Source of the DNA: Ignavibacteria bacterium
GTDB taxonomy: Bacteria; Bacteroidota; Ignavibacteria; SZUA-365
Length of the DNA: 64,000 nucleotides
Reading direction: 5' to 3'
Assembly (NCBI GenBank): GCA_016720835.1
Contig: JADKJW010000005.1
Span: forward strand, 230,496-294,495
Positions within the stretch are counted from its first letter, which is position 1, and each line of letters begins with the position of its first letter. A program made the translations under genes and the position numbers. Below the pieces are notes generated by a model. That model saw only the letters and a list, made by a program, of their open reading frames with translations, searched no databases and was not told where the DNA came from. Shown in pieces: positions 40,908 to 49,459 of the stretch.

Positions 40908-42419
40908 ATGCTCCCTCACTTCTCGCACATGGTTCTCCGAATGACTGTACTCCGTCTCCTTCCCGCCCGCGCCGTCGCGATTGCGGCCCTTCTCGCGTTC
41001 GCGCTCTTCATGACGCCGGCACACGCGCAGAAGAAGAAATCCCCGTCGAAAAAAGGCGCGGCGACGCCGGCGCTCGCCTCCGCTCCGGCACGGAGCCCGT
41101 TGCCTCCGGTGACGGTGGATTCGCTGTCGAACGGACTGCGGCTGCTGTTCTGCCGGGTGAACGACCTTCCCCTGGTGGAAGTCAACCTGATCGTGAATGC
41201 AGGAGTGCTGCGCGAACCGGAGGGAAAGGAGGGGCTCGCGCAACTGATGGGGAAGCTGATCTTTTCCGGAACCCCGGCGCGTTCGCGCATGAAGATCGTC
41301 GGCGATCTCTCCACGCTCGGCTCGACGCTGACCTCCTCCACCGGCTACGAAAACACGCAGCTCTACCTTCGCTGTCTCTCGAGGAACTTCCGGCAGTCGG
41401 TGGATATCCTCGCGGATGTGGCGTCGAATGCCCGATTCACGGAGGCTGATGTCCGCGCGACGGTGCGCGACATGGCGGCGAGCATGGCCGCGTCCCGCGT
41501 GAACGCCGGCGAGCGCGCGACCCAGACGATGCTGGCCAATCTGTTCGGCGCGGGACATCCCCTCACCAGATCGCTCAGCGGCGGAGCGACGGCGCTGGAC
41601 AGCCTGACCGTCCCGGTCATCCGCGAGTACTACGACACGCACTACCGTCCCGGCAACGCGACGCTCGTGATCGTGGGCGATGTCAACGTTCCGGCGATGA
41701 AGACGGTGCTGGAAGACCGCTTCGCGCAGTGGAAGCCCACCGCCGCGTCGCGCGCGGCGCTTCCCGCCCGGTCGCCACGCGTGGTCCCCGTCTCGGTGAT
41801 CGATCTTCCCGAGCAGCGGTACACGTCGCTGCGGCTCGGTGTCCGGACGCTCCCGCGGAACGATGCCGACGTTCCCGTGCTGCTCCTGCTCAATCAGATT
41901 CTCGGCGGCACGCAGGAGTCGCGCCTGCACCGGAAAATGTGGAGCGAACATCTCCTCATGCCCGGGTTCTTCTCGACCGCGGGCTTTTCCTCCGAAGGCG
42001 GCTACCTCGTGATCACCGGGAACGCACCGGCCGCGCGGATCGACAGCACCCTGCTGTGGCTCGACGAAGCGCTCGACGCTCTCGGCGCGGGGCCGATCAC
42101 GGATGCGGAGCTGGCACGCGCCAAACGCGAGCTGACGGTCGACTTCGAATTCGAGTTCGCGACGAACCGCGACATGCACGCCCGCCTGCGCGAGGCGGTG
42201 CAGTACGGTCTCGATCCGAACGCGTTCGCCTCGTTCCCGGCGCGCATCGCGAGCGTGCGGGGCGAAGACGTCGCGCGGCTCGCCCGCACACTCTTCGCGC
42301 GCGACCGCAGGACGCTCGTGCTCGCGGGCGCCTCGGCGCGTTTCCTGCCGGACCTCAAGAAGAGATTTGGAGCCGATATTCCCGTGCAGAGCTCCGGCAC
42401 GGACGGCGACCCGCGCTGA
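40908..42419 (+). CDS. M16 (insulinase/pitrilysin)-like protein lacking the zinc site
   Basis: The 503-aa product has a signal peptide (MTPAHA before QKKKS, mature Gln) and two M16-type half domains, with the family segments NGLRLLFCRVNDLPLVEVNL, YYDTHYRPGNATLVIVGDVN and LNQILGGTQESRLHRKM. The zinc motif HxxEH is replaced by QLMGK (112-116), so it cannot be an active metalloprotease alone. Inactive M16 chains usually pair with an active one (as in MPP or bacterial two-gene M16 systems), and none lies beside it here. ATGs at 40908, 40929 and 40941 are possible; 40941 gives the most typical signal peptide. Confidence 0.83.
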   Translation: MLPHFSHMVLRMTVLRLLPARAVAIAALLAFALFMTPAHAQKKKSPSKKGAATPALASAPARSPLPPVTVDSLSNGLRLLFCRVNDLPLVEVNLIVNAGVLREPEGKEGLAQLMGKLIFSGTPARSRMKIVGDLSTLGSTLTSSTGYENTQLYLRCLSRNFRQSVDILADVASNARFTEADVRATVRDMAASMAASRVNAGERATQTMLANLFGAGHPLTRSLSGGATALDSLTVPVIREYYDTHYRPGNATLVIVGDVNVPAMKTVLEDRFAQWKPTAASRAALPARSPRVVPVSVIDLPEQRYTSLRLGVRTLPRNDADVPVLLLLNQILGGTQESRLHRKMWSEHLLMPGFFSTAGFSSEGGYLVITGNAPAARIDSTLLWLDEALDALGAGPITDAELARAKRELTVDFEFEFATNRDMHARLREAVQYGLDPNAFASFPARIASVRGEDVARLARTLFARDRRTLVLAGASARFLPDLKKRFGADIPVQSSGTDGDPR

Positions 42420-42490
42420 AGCCCGCTCCACCGCCCGGCGGCGGGTGTGCGGGGATCTTTCCGCATCGGCAGCACACGAGGGAGGGCGGC

Positions 42491-42522
42491 CTGAAAACAG
42501 TGAAGCGCCGTGAGGCGCTTCA
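42491..42522 (-). terminator. intrinsic terminator after the 86-aa gene
   Basis: Perfect 9-bp stem TGAAGCGCC/GGCGCTTCA with a GTGA loop at 42501-42522. On the minus strand it is followed by CTGTTTTC. It lies between convergent genes and may also slow plus-strand transcription. Confidence 0.7.
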
Positions 42523-42551
42523 GGTGCGTGCAGAAATTTATATGAAGCTGC

Positions 42552-42812
42552 TTACAGGATCTTCGCCTGGAAATCCCTGGCCATCTCGTCGATGACGATG
42601 CGCACCGAGGCGTTGCCGGTCTGGTAGGTCCACGTCCGCATGTCGATGGGGCTGACACCGTAGTATTTCTGCTCCTCGGAATAGACCGAGATCAGCCAGG
42701 TGAATGCCGCCGGAGAGAGAATGAGCGCCTGAGGGGTGATACCCCGAATCGCTTCGAATTCCGTTATCCGTTCATGCAAATACTCGACGAGATCAAAACC
42801 CTGCTTGTACAT
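42552..42812 (-). CDS. small orphan protein, unknown function
   Basis: The 86-aa product (MYKQGFDLVEYLHERITEFE...) is soluble and has no signal peptide. It reads as an N-terminal helix, then ALILSPAAFTWLISVYSEEQ and a strand-rich end (ASVRIVIDEMARDFQAKIL). The ATG at 42812 is supported by AGGAAGGA seven bases upstream; a terminator follows the stop. No family was recognised. It lies between the M16-like gene (convergent) and the SulP gene, with a 112-base AT-richer gap upstream that may hold its promoter. Confidence 0.62.
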   Translation of the reverse strand: MYKQGFDLVEYLHERITEFEAIRGITPQALILSPAAFTWLISVYSEEQKYYGVSPIDMRTWTYQTGNASVRIVIDEMARDFQAKIL

Positions 42813-42924
42813 CGGAGTGTCCTTCCTGTTGTCAGGAAGAAACATTCCAGATTCATGCCAGAAGCGAAAAACGTAAAATCGGGACGAAAATCAGCATTTC
42901 ATGTTGCAGCGTCCTGAATTTACT

Positions 42925-44589
42925 TCACTTCGATGCAATCGCTGCAGCCCGCTCCAGCGCTTCGTCGAGTGAACCGCAGAAGTTGTCCTCCCCGATGGTC
43001 TTCATGAGGCCCGATTGCTCGATGGCGAAGAGGGGCTGTTTGTGTATGCCGGAGATGATGAGCGCAGTGCCGCCCTGGGCGAATTGCTCGGCGAGGACCT
43101 CGAGGGTGTGCAGTCCGGTCGCATCGATCGCAAGAAGATTACTGGTCTCGAGGATCAGCACGCGCGGCATGCGTTCCACCTGACGGATGGATTCGGTGAA
43201 GCGCTCCACGGCGCCGAAGAAGAGCGTTCCGAAGACCTCGAAGATCTCCACGCCGTCCGGGATCGAGCGCTGCGCCCCGAGGAGGTCCGTCGATGCCCGC
43301 TCATCCTCGCGCAGATCGCGCGTGATGGCGTTGACCTGGCTCACTTCCGCCATGCGCTTGATGAAGAGCAGCGAGGACAGGATGATGCCCACCTGGATGG
43401 CGACGGTGAGATCGATGGCCACCGTCAGGATGAAGGTCACGAGCATGACCGCGACATCGCTGCGCGGACTTTTCAGGAGCTTTCCGAACGAGCGCCACTC
43501 GCTCATGTTGTACGAGACGACGATCAGGATGGCGGCGAGGGTCGGCATCGGAATCAGCGAGGCCCACCGCCCGAAGAAAAGCATGATGACGAGGAGCGTG
43601 ACCGAGTGGACGATGGCGGCGATCGGCGTCCGTCCGCCGTTCTTGATGTTCGTCGCGGTGCGCGCGATGGCGCCCGTGGCCGGGATGCCGCCGAACAGCG
43701 GCGAGAGCAGGTTGGCCGCGCCCTGCGCGATGAGTTCCATGTTGGACCGGTGCCGCGTGCGCAGCATGCCGTCCGCCACGACCGCGGACAGCAGCGACTC
43801 GATGGCGGCAAGGATGGCGATGGTCAGGGCGGGCGAGAAGAGTCCGGTGAGCTGCTGCCACGTCACATGGGGAATGTGCGGCATGGGCAGCGACATCGGC
43901 ACCGCGCCGTAGAGGCTTCCGATGGTCGCCACCTTGAGCTGAAAGATCTCCACCGCCGCCGTCACGAGGAGGATCGCGACGAGCGAGCCGGGGACCCGGT
44001 GCGTGACCCGTGGCCAGACGACGATGATCAGCAGGGAGGAGAGCCCGATCAGCAGGGAGGTCAGATCCGCCGTCGCGAAGGCCGTGGAATACTGCATCCA
44101 TTTTCCGACGAAGTCCGCCTCCGGCGAGGCGATATCGAGGCCGAGGAAATCCCTGAGCTGCGACGTGAAGATGATGAGCGCAATGCCGCTCGTGAAGCCC
44201 ACGATGAGCGGGTAGGGGACGAACTTGAGCAGGGTGCCGAGACGCGCGATGCCCATGATGACGAGCAGCACGCCGGCCATCAGCGTGGCGATGGCGAGGC
44301 CGTCGTACCCGTACTGGCGGACGACGCCGTAGATGATGACGATGAAGGCGCCCGTCGGTCCCGCGACCTGCACGCGCGAGCCGCCGAGCACGGCCACCAC
44401 GATGCCGGCCACGATGGCCGTGTACAGTCCCTGCTCGGGTTTCACACCGGAGGCGATCGCGAAGGCGATGGCGAGAGGCAGGGCCACCACGCCGACGATC
44501 ACGCCGGCGATGGCGTCCGACGCGAATGCCTTCCGTGTGTATCCGTCGCGGAGGACGGTGACGATTTTGGGAAGCAGCAATCTGTGCAC
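42925..44589 (-). CDS. SulP-family anion transporter with STAS domain
   Basis: The 554-aa protein has a SulP membrane domain (about 15-410; DAIAGVIVGVVALPLAIAFA, GPTGAFIVIIYG, GGIPATGAIARTATNIKNGG) and a C-terminal STAS domain (about 430-550, VLILETSNLLAIDATGLHTL). SulP proteins carry sulfate, bicarbonate or other anions across the inner membrane. The start is a GTG at 44589: upstream in-frame codons run into the terminator of the preceding gene and include no better start. No carbonic anhydrase or sulfate-assimilation gene is nearby, so the anion is unknown. Confidence 0.92.
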   Translation of the reverse strand: MHRLLLPKIVTVLRDGYTRKAFASDAIAGVIVGVVALPLAIAFAIASGVKPEQGLYTAIVAGIVVAVLGGSRVQVAGPTGAFIVIIYGVVRQYGYDGLAIATLMAGVLLVIMGIARLGTLLKFVPYPLIVGFTSGIALIIFTSQLRDFLGLDIASPEADFVGKWMQYSTAFATADLTSLLIGLSSLLIIVVWPRVTHRVPGSLVAILLVTAAVEIFQLKVATIGSLYGAVPMSLPMPHIPHVTWQQLTGLFSPALTIAILAAIESLLSAVVADGMLRTRHRSNMELIAQGAANLLSPLFGGIPATGAIARTATNIKNGGRTPIAAIVHSVTLLVIMLFFGRWASLIPMPTLAAILIVVSYNMSEWRSFGKLLKSPRSDVAVMLVTFILTVAIDLTVAIQVGIILSSLLFIKRMAEVSQVNAITRDLREDERASTDLLGAQRSIPDGVEIFEVFGTLFFGAVERFTESIRQVERMPRVLILETSNLLAIDATGLHTLEVLAEQFAQGGTALIISGIHKQPLFAIEQSGLMKTIGEDNFCGSLDEALERAAAIASK

Positions 44590-44669
44590 GGCAAGTCCGG
44601 AATGAATGATCCGCGCGGAGCGGCGAATGTGGGGACGAACGGGGAAGCGGCAGCGCCCGCGGCACGGCG

Positions 44670-44712
44670 GACAAAAGAAAAATGCGAGGGGAGCCGTGAG
44701 CCCCCCTCGCAT
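44670..44712 (-). terminator. strong intrinsic terminator after the 1216-aa secreted-protein gene
   Basis: Perfect 10-bp stem ATGCGAGGGG/CCCCTCGCAT (44682-44712). On the minus strand it is followed by TTTTCTTTTG. It lies 19 bases past the stop at 44731 and fixes the downstream SulP start to the GTG at 44589. Confidence 0.9.
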
Positions 44713-44730
44713 ATCGGATGTCGTGCTCTT

Positions 44731-47700
44731 TTACTTGGAGAGCAGCATGTGGATGGTGGCCGTGCGGTCTCCGGTCCGGAGCACCGCGGTGTACGTGCCG
44801 CTCGGGCGGTTGACCGCGTCGAAGATGAGCGCGTGCGAACCCGCGTCCTGGTAGCCGGAGAACAGCGTTTCGACGGGGCGTCCGAGCGCATCGAAGACGT
44901 CCACGCTCACCCAGCCCGCCGCCGGCACGTCGTAGCGGAGCGTCGTGCTCGGGTTGAAGGGATTCGGGAAATTCTGATGGAGCACGAAACTGCCCGGCGC
45001 AGAGGGATTCTCGGTCGAGGTCAGGATGTTGAAGGTGACGGTCGTCTCGCTGCTCAGAATGCCGTCGTACCCGATGATGCGGAGCTTGTAGTTCATGCCC
45101 TTGGGGGCCTTGATGATGGCCTCGGTGAGCTTCGATTCGAACGTGACGAGCTGCCACGTGGTGCCGCCGTCGGTGCTGAAGTAGACGGTGTACCAGAACT
45201 CGGTGTCGCCATCCGCGTCGGTCGCGCTCCACTTGGCGATGAAGGATCCGCCTTCGGGAACGTTGTCGCCGCTCTTCGGGTAGTCGCTCGTCACGACGGG
45301 GGCGTTGCTGCCCACGATGCGCTCCGCGACCGGGGCGCCGGCCGCCGTTTCGACGACCACCTTCTTCACGTTGTCGGAGAACGGCGCGACGAAGGCGAAG
45401 TACTCCTTCGTCATGAACGGTGCATCCGCGCCTTCATCGAGCCCGAGCGCCTGGAAGGTCGGACGATAATAGTAGCGGCTCAGTTCCGCGCCACCGCCGT
45501 CGAGGAAGCGGAAGACGTGCGTCGCGAGGGCGGAGTCGACCATGTTCGACAGGGTCGCGTTGTCGAGCTTCAGCCACGGGCCGAAGCTGAACGCCCGCGT
45601 GGTCGAGTCGACGCTGCCTTCGACGAAGATGGTCTTGGCCGCGAGGCCCTTGCTGAAGCCCGGGCGGTCGGAACGGAACAGGGAGAACTCCTTCTGCAGT
45701 TTGGCGTAATCGACATCGCAGACCCAGGTGTTGAAGCGGTAGCTGTCGTTCGTGGTCTTGCTCATGCCCATGAAGCAGTAGGCCTTCTGCAGATAGCCGA
45801 CCTTGTTGTTGATGCCGTAGTGAATCATGCGGTTGCCGAAGGGATCGACGGCGTCGTACACTTCCTTGCCGACGAAGAAGTTGTAGTACTCCTCCTGCAT
45901 GTCGATGTCGCTGCCGGCCATGTCGTGCCTGCGCAGGCCGAAGGAGTGCCCGAGCGAGTGGACCAGGAACTGATGGCTCTGCGCGCTGACGACCATCAGA
46001 TCGTAGATGCCCGACCAGCTCAGGGTCTGCGAGAGGCGATGCGAGAAATCGACGGGGTGCATGCGCCAGCCGAACCAGTCGCGATCCACGGCGAAGACGT
46101 AGCGATCATGGGCGGGATTCGCGATGCGCATCTGCTTGTACGCCTTCATCAGGTAATACTCCCACGTCTCCATCCTCAGGGTGTCGGGACTGATCCACAG
46201 ATAGTCCGCCACGGTGGCGCTGCGCTCGAAGGAAATCTGTCCGGCCTTCATCGGCCAGGCTTTTTCCATGAAGGAGCGCGCCGTGTCCGCCATCCTCGTC
46301 AACGCATCGAGATTTTTGATCGGGAAACCGTCCATCGGCTGCACGAACACGCTCGCGTTGGCGCCGCCCTCGTTCGCCCATGTCGTTCCCGTGATCTTCA
46401 CCGGGATGGTGAACACGTTGTTGTTTTCGTTCACCTCGATGACCCGGCCTTTCGGATTGGTGGCGTCAGGCGGATCGACGGTGACGACGATGTTGGTGTT
46501 CCCGGGATTCAGCGTGGTGTTGTTGATCGGGAAATAGAGGTAGGGACTTTCCGCGCGTGGCAGGGAGATCTCGGTCATGGGATTTTCGAAGCTGTAATCC
46601 ACGCCCAGATTCTTCTTGTCGAGCACGTAGAAGGTGTCGTAGTCCACACCGTTCACCTTGACGCGGACGCCGAACTTTCCGGCGACCGGCTCCGAGGTGT
46701 TGATCTGCGCCTTCACCATGAACGGCTTGTTGTTGATGATGGACGTCTCGCCCTGCATAACCTGCATGGCGGAGGCTTCCAGAATCTCCAGATCGGCGCC
46801 CTGCGGCTCGGTGACGAAGATGATGTAGCCCTGATCGATGCACTGGATCGATTTGAAATAGACTTCCATCGCGATCGCCGTCTTGTATGCGATCGGCACT
46901 TTGACAGGAAGGGTGCACTGGCCGTTCGCGTCCATGGTGAGGGTGCCCGAGATGAGCGTGTCGCCCAGGATGCGCACCAGGTAGTCCACCGTCGCTCCCG
47001 CGGAATCGGATTCGGAGAGGACGTTCCAGAAGTGCCCGGTGAAGACCACCTGATCTTCGCCGTCGGCGATCACGGTTTTCTTGTCGGGTCCCATGTCGAA
47101 CCAGTAGCTCGTCCCCGCGTATTTCACGCGGAGGAAGGGGTCGAAATGCGCGGCGCGGCCGATGCGTTCCGAGTTGTACGGCCCGTTGCAGAGGCCCCAG
47201 TAATTCTTGGTGATGTCGATGGTGTCGACCTTCATGGTCGACAGGATCAGGGCGCTGTTGCCGTCTCTCTCGAAGTGATTGTAGTTGATGTGGACGCCCT
47301 TGACGTCGGCCGAATCGAAGGCGGCGTCGAGGGAGTTGATCGTCATGGTCGTGCCCGCCTCGAAGGTGTTGAACTCGATGACGGACTTGTTGGCGAGACC
47401 GATGCTGGAGTTGCTCGTTCCGCCCTTGAACTTGCTGCCGCGGCAGGATGTGGGGACATTCGCCGGTCGGAGGGTGAGCTGCCCGTTGCTGCGAAATTCC
47501 GAGTTGCTGATGTTGGATCCGAGAAGGCTGGCGTCGTTTTCCACGATGCATTTGTCCGCCGTTCCCGCCCCGATCAACTGGCTGCTTTCGCGGATGAGGC
47601 ACTCCGACGCGCTCACGTTATAATTCGGCGCGTTGATCACCATCCAATAGGTGCCGCCGACAGGGTCGGCGGAGGCGTCGAGCGTGCATTTCGTCATCAC

Positions 47701-48381
47701 ACAGGGGTAGGTGCTGTTCAGAGCGAACGTTGACCCGAGCAGGGTGATATTGGCGAGCGGGCCGATCTGCCCGGCCGAGATGATGTTCAGTTCCTTCAAC
47801 CTGCCGCCTGACGCGGTGAACTTGCCTGGGGGATACTGCGGATCGCCGGTATCGTAGATGGTGATGCCCGCGATCTTGCTGTTGACGAGCGAGTACGTGA
47901 CGTCCGCCCCCGGGGCGAGGTGCATTTCCCCGCCAGGAACAATGACGCCCGTGCCGAGGAAATCTCCGCCGGGGTAAATGAACACGCTGTCGATGAGATT
48001 CGCCCGCTTGTTGACGACATCCTTCCTCGTGAGCAAGCCGCGGATGTCGCCGGCCGTGACGAAGCTGTAGCCGCCGACAGCGCCCTGCACGAAGCCGCCG
48101 CCTGTCCGGTGGGCGCGAAACTCGTACTGGTACTGCGATCCGGTGACAAGGCCACTGTCGGTGACGATGCCGCCGTTCGGGCCGTTCTGAATGATTTCGC
48201 CAAGCTTCTTCGCTCCGCGGAAGAACTCGATCTTGGTGAAGTTCGGATCAGTCAGTCTCCCCATGTAGAGGTCCGCGGTGGATTGACCTGTGTAGATGAT
48301 GAGGCCGACTTGGGCATTCGACACGCTTCCGAACACGCACAGTATAAGTGCGGCCAGAAGGAACGCGGTAACTTTGCTCAT
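44731..48381 (-). CDS. large secreted protein: beta-helix, CARDB-like, degenerate metzincin-like domain, T9SS sorting domain
   Basis: This 1216-aa protein has a signal peptide ending GSVSNA before QVGLI (mature Gln). Next come a parallel beta-helix-like region (about 130-400, NYNVSASECLIRESSQLI), a CARDB-like region (about 560-680, ADLEILEASAMQVMQGETSI), a middle domain (about 690-1020) and a fibronectin-like region. The end (about 1130-1216) has QNFPNPFNPST and PSGTYTAVL, a T9SS type-A sorting domain. The middle domain carries HSLGHSFGLRRH (808-819), a metzincin-like HExxHxxG motif with Ser for the catalytic Glu and the last His one residue late; CFMGM downstream resembles a Met-turn. It is probably cell-surface or released, with unknown activity. 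Confidence 0.85.
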   Translation of the reverse strand: MSKVTAFLLAALILCVFGSVSNAQVGLIIYTGQSTADLYMGRLTDPNFTKIEFFRGAKKLGEIIQNGPNGGIVTDSGLVTGSQYQYEFRAHRTGGGFVQGAVGGYSFVTAGDIRGLLTRKDVVNKRANLIDSVFIYPGGDFLGTGVIVPGGEMHLAPGADVTYSLVNSKIAGITIYDTGDPQYPPGKFTASGGRLKELNIISAGQIGPLANITLLGSTFALNSTYPCVMTKCTLDASADPVGGTYWMVINAPNYNVSASECLIRESSQLIGAGTADKCIVENDASLLGSNISNSEFRSNGQLTLRPANVPTSCRGSKFKGGTSNSSIGLANKSVIEFNTFEAGTTMTINSLDAAFDSADVKGVHINYNHFERDGNSALILSTMKVDTIDITKNYWGLCNGPYNSERIGRAAHFDPFLRVKYAGTSYWFDMGPDKKTVIADGEDQVVFTGHFWNVLSESDSAGATVDYLVRILGDTLISGTLTMDANGQCTLPVKVPIAYKTAIAMEVYFKSIQCIDQGYIIFVTEPQGADLEILEASAMQVMQGETSIINNKPFMVKAQINTSEPVAGKFGVRVKVNGVDYDTFYVLDKKNLGVDYSFENPMTEISLPRAESPYLYFPINNTTLNPGNTNIVVTVDPPDATNPKGRVIEVNENNNVFTIPVKITGTTWANEGGANASVFVQPMDGFPIKNLDALTRMADTARSFMEKAWPMKAGQISFERSATVADYLWISPDTLRMETWEYYLMKAYKQMRIANPAHDRYVFAVDRDWFGWRMHPVDFSHRLSQTLSWSGIYDLMVVSAQSHQFLVHSLGHSFGLRRHDMAGSDIDMQEEYYNFFVGKEVYDAVDPFGNRMIHYGINNKVGYLQKAYCFMGMSKTTNDSYRFNTWVCDVDYAKLQKEFSLFRSDRPGFSKGLAAKTIFVEGSVDSTTRAFSFGPWLKLDNATLSNMVDSALATHVFRFLDGGGAELSRYYYRPTFQALGLDEGADAPFMTKEYFAFVAPFSDNVKKVVVETAAGAPVAERIVGSNAPVVTSDYPKSGDNVPEGGSFIAKWSATDADGDTEFWYTVYFSTDGGTTWQLVTFESKLTEAIIKAPKGMNYKLRIIGYDGILSSETTVTFNILTSTENPSAPGSFVLHQNFPNPFNPSTTLRYDVPAAGWVSVDVFDALGRPVETLFSGYQDAGSHALIFDAVNRPSGTYTAVLRTGDRTATIHMLLSK

Positions 48382-48691
48382 GGAATCCTCGATGAAGATG
48401 GAAAAATCTAGAATGTCTTATCGAAATGCATTGCGGGCAGAGGGGAAACGGGGCTGTCCGGGTCGGGGAAGACTGCTTGCGATCGTCGCGCACAGCTCGC
48501 CATATCAACTGAAACTAGTCCAAACAGCGCCAAAAAGCAAGGAAGAAACGCCGACACCCGGGACGGAGGGTCGCGTCTGCGGCGCACATCAGACAAGCGC
48601 GAAAATGCGTATTTTCCGGCGCATGACGCCTCGCTCGGAGACAGGTGTCTCTCCACAGCAATGACAATCGAGAAGCGGTAAACCTGACAGC
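48382..48691. other. 310-base divergent intergenic region
   Basis: This stretch lies between the T9SS-type gene (minus) and birA (plus). It holds a promoter-like TTG-N20-TAGTTT on the minus strand (48512-48540) and a second TAGATTTT box near 48404-48411. No open frame with sensible codon use, RNA gene or repeat was recognised, and no clear promoter for birA was found. Confidence 0.45.
48512..48540 (-). promoter_or_regulatory. putative promoter of the 1216-aa secreted-protein gene
   Basis: Minus strand: CTTG (TTG is the complement of 48538-48540), 20 bases, TAGTTT (complement of 48512-48517). The same TTG-N20-TAnnTT spacing occurs before efp and the 60904 gene. The leader would be about 125 bases. 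Confidence 0.4.
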
Positions 48692-49459
48692 ATGTTTGGA
48701 AAAACACGACAGCATTTCGACACACTCGAATCGACGAATCCGACGGCGCGCGGTCTTGCGCTCGAGGGCGCGCCGCACGGAGCGGCGGTGACTGCCGACT
48801 ACCAGTCCGGCGGCCGCGGAAGAAGCGATCGAGTGTGGCATTCACCGCGCGGCGAAAACCTTCTGGTCTCCTATGTCACGTATCCCGCGCGGCCGATGGA
48901 GGAATGGGGCGGACTGTCCCTGCTCGCCGGCGTGGCCATCCACGACGTGCTGCACGAGGAGTTCTCGATCGACGGCGATTTGAAATGGCCGAACGATGTG
49001 CTGGTCGGCGGCCGGAAGATCGCGGGAGTTCTGATCGAAGGGGGGCGGAGCGTTCTGGGCGCCTATGCCGTGATCGGCATCGGCCTCAACGTGAATCAGC
49101 GCGTCTTCGATGCGCAGTATGTGCTTCCTGCCACATCGATTGCGCTCGAATGCGGGAGGGACGCGGACAGGGAGGCCGTGTTCGAGGCGATGTCGAAGCG
49201 TCTCGAGCGCTGCTTCGTCCGCTGGACCGAACGCGGCTCGGCGGCCATCGCCGCGGCCTGGAGATCGCGGACGACCATGCTCGGACGTCCGGCCTCCGTG
49301 CGCAACGGCGCGGAGATGGAAACGGTGACCGCGCTGGACATCGGCGCCGACGGCGGGCTGCTCGTCGAGGACAGCCTCGGCCGCAGGCGCACCTTGTTCG
49401 CGGGCGACGTCATTCCGCGCACAGCCGGCGAGCGCGGAAACGGGGAGCATGAGGCATGA
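48692..49459 (+). CDS. birA: biotin--[acetyl-CoA carboxylase] ligase
   Basis: The 255-aa product has the BirA catalytic domain without the N-terminal DNA-binding domain (monofunctional type): STNPTARGLA, the biotin/AMP loop GRGRSDRVW (41-49), KWPNDVLVGGRKIAG with the catalytic Lys, and the C-terminal SH3-like domain. It attaches biotin to AccB and to the biotin carrier that serves the 60904 carboxyltransferase. Without the HTH it should not act as a repressor. The stop overlaps the next ATG (ATGA). Confidence 0.95.
   Translation: MFGKTRQHFDTLESTNPTARGLALEGAPHGAAVTADYQSGGRGRSDRVWHSPRGENLLVSYVTYPARPMEEWGGLSLLAGVAIHDVLHEEFSIDGDLKWPNDVLVGGRKIAGVLIEGGRSVLGAYAVIGIGLNVNQRVFDAQYVLPATSIALECGRDADREAVFEAMSKRLERCFVRWTERGSAAIAAAWRSRTTMLGRPASVRNGAEMETVTALDIGADGGLLVEDSLGRRRTLFAGDVIPRTAGERGNGEHEA

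Noticed and set aside
42420..42480. A terminator in the GC-rich CCGCCCGGCGGCGGG stretch after the M16-like gene
   Set aside because: The arms do not pair into a stable stem with a T tract on the plus strand.
43015..47733. A 1572-codon open frame on the plus strand opposite the SulP and secreted-protein genes
   Set aside because: It is rich in Arg, His, Asp and Val-type codons, has no domain, and is antisense to two well-supported genes. Long antisense frames are expected at this GC content.
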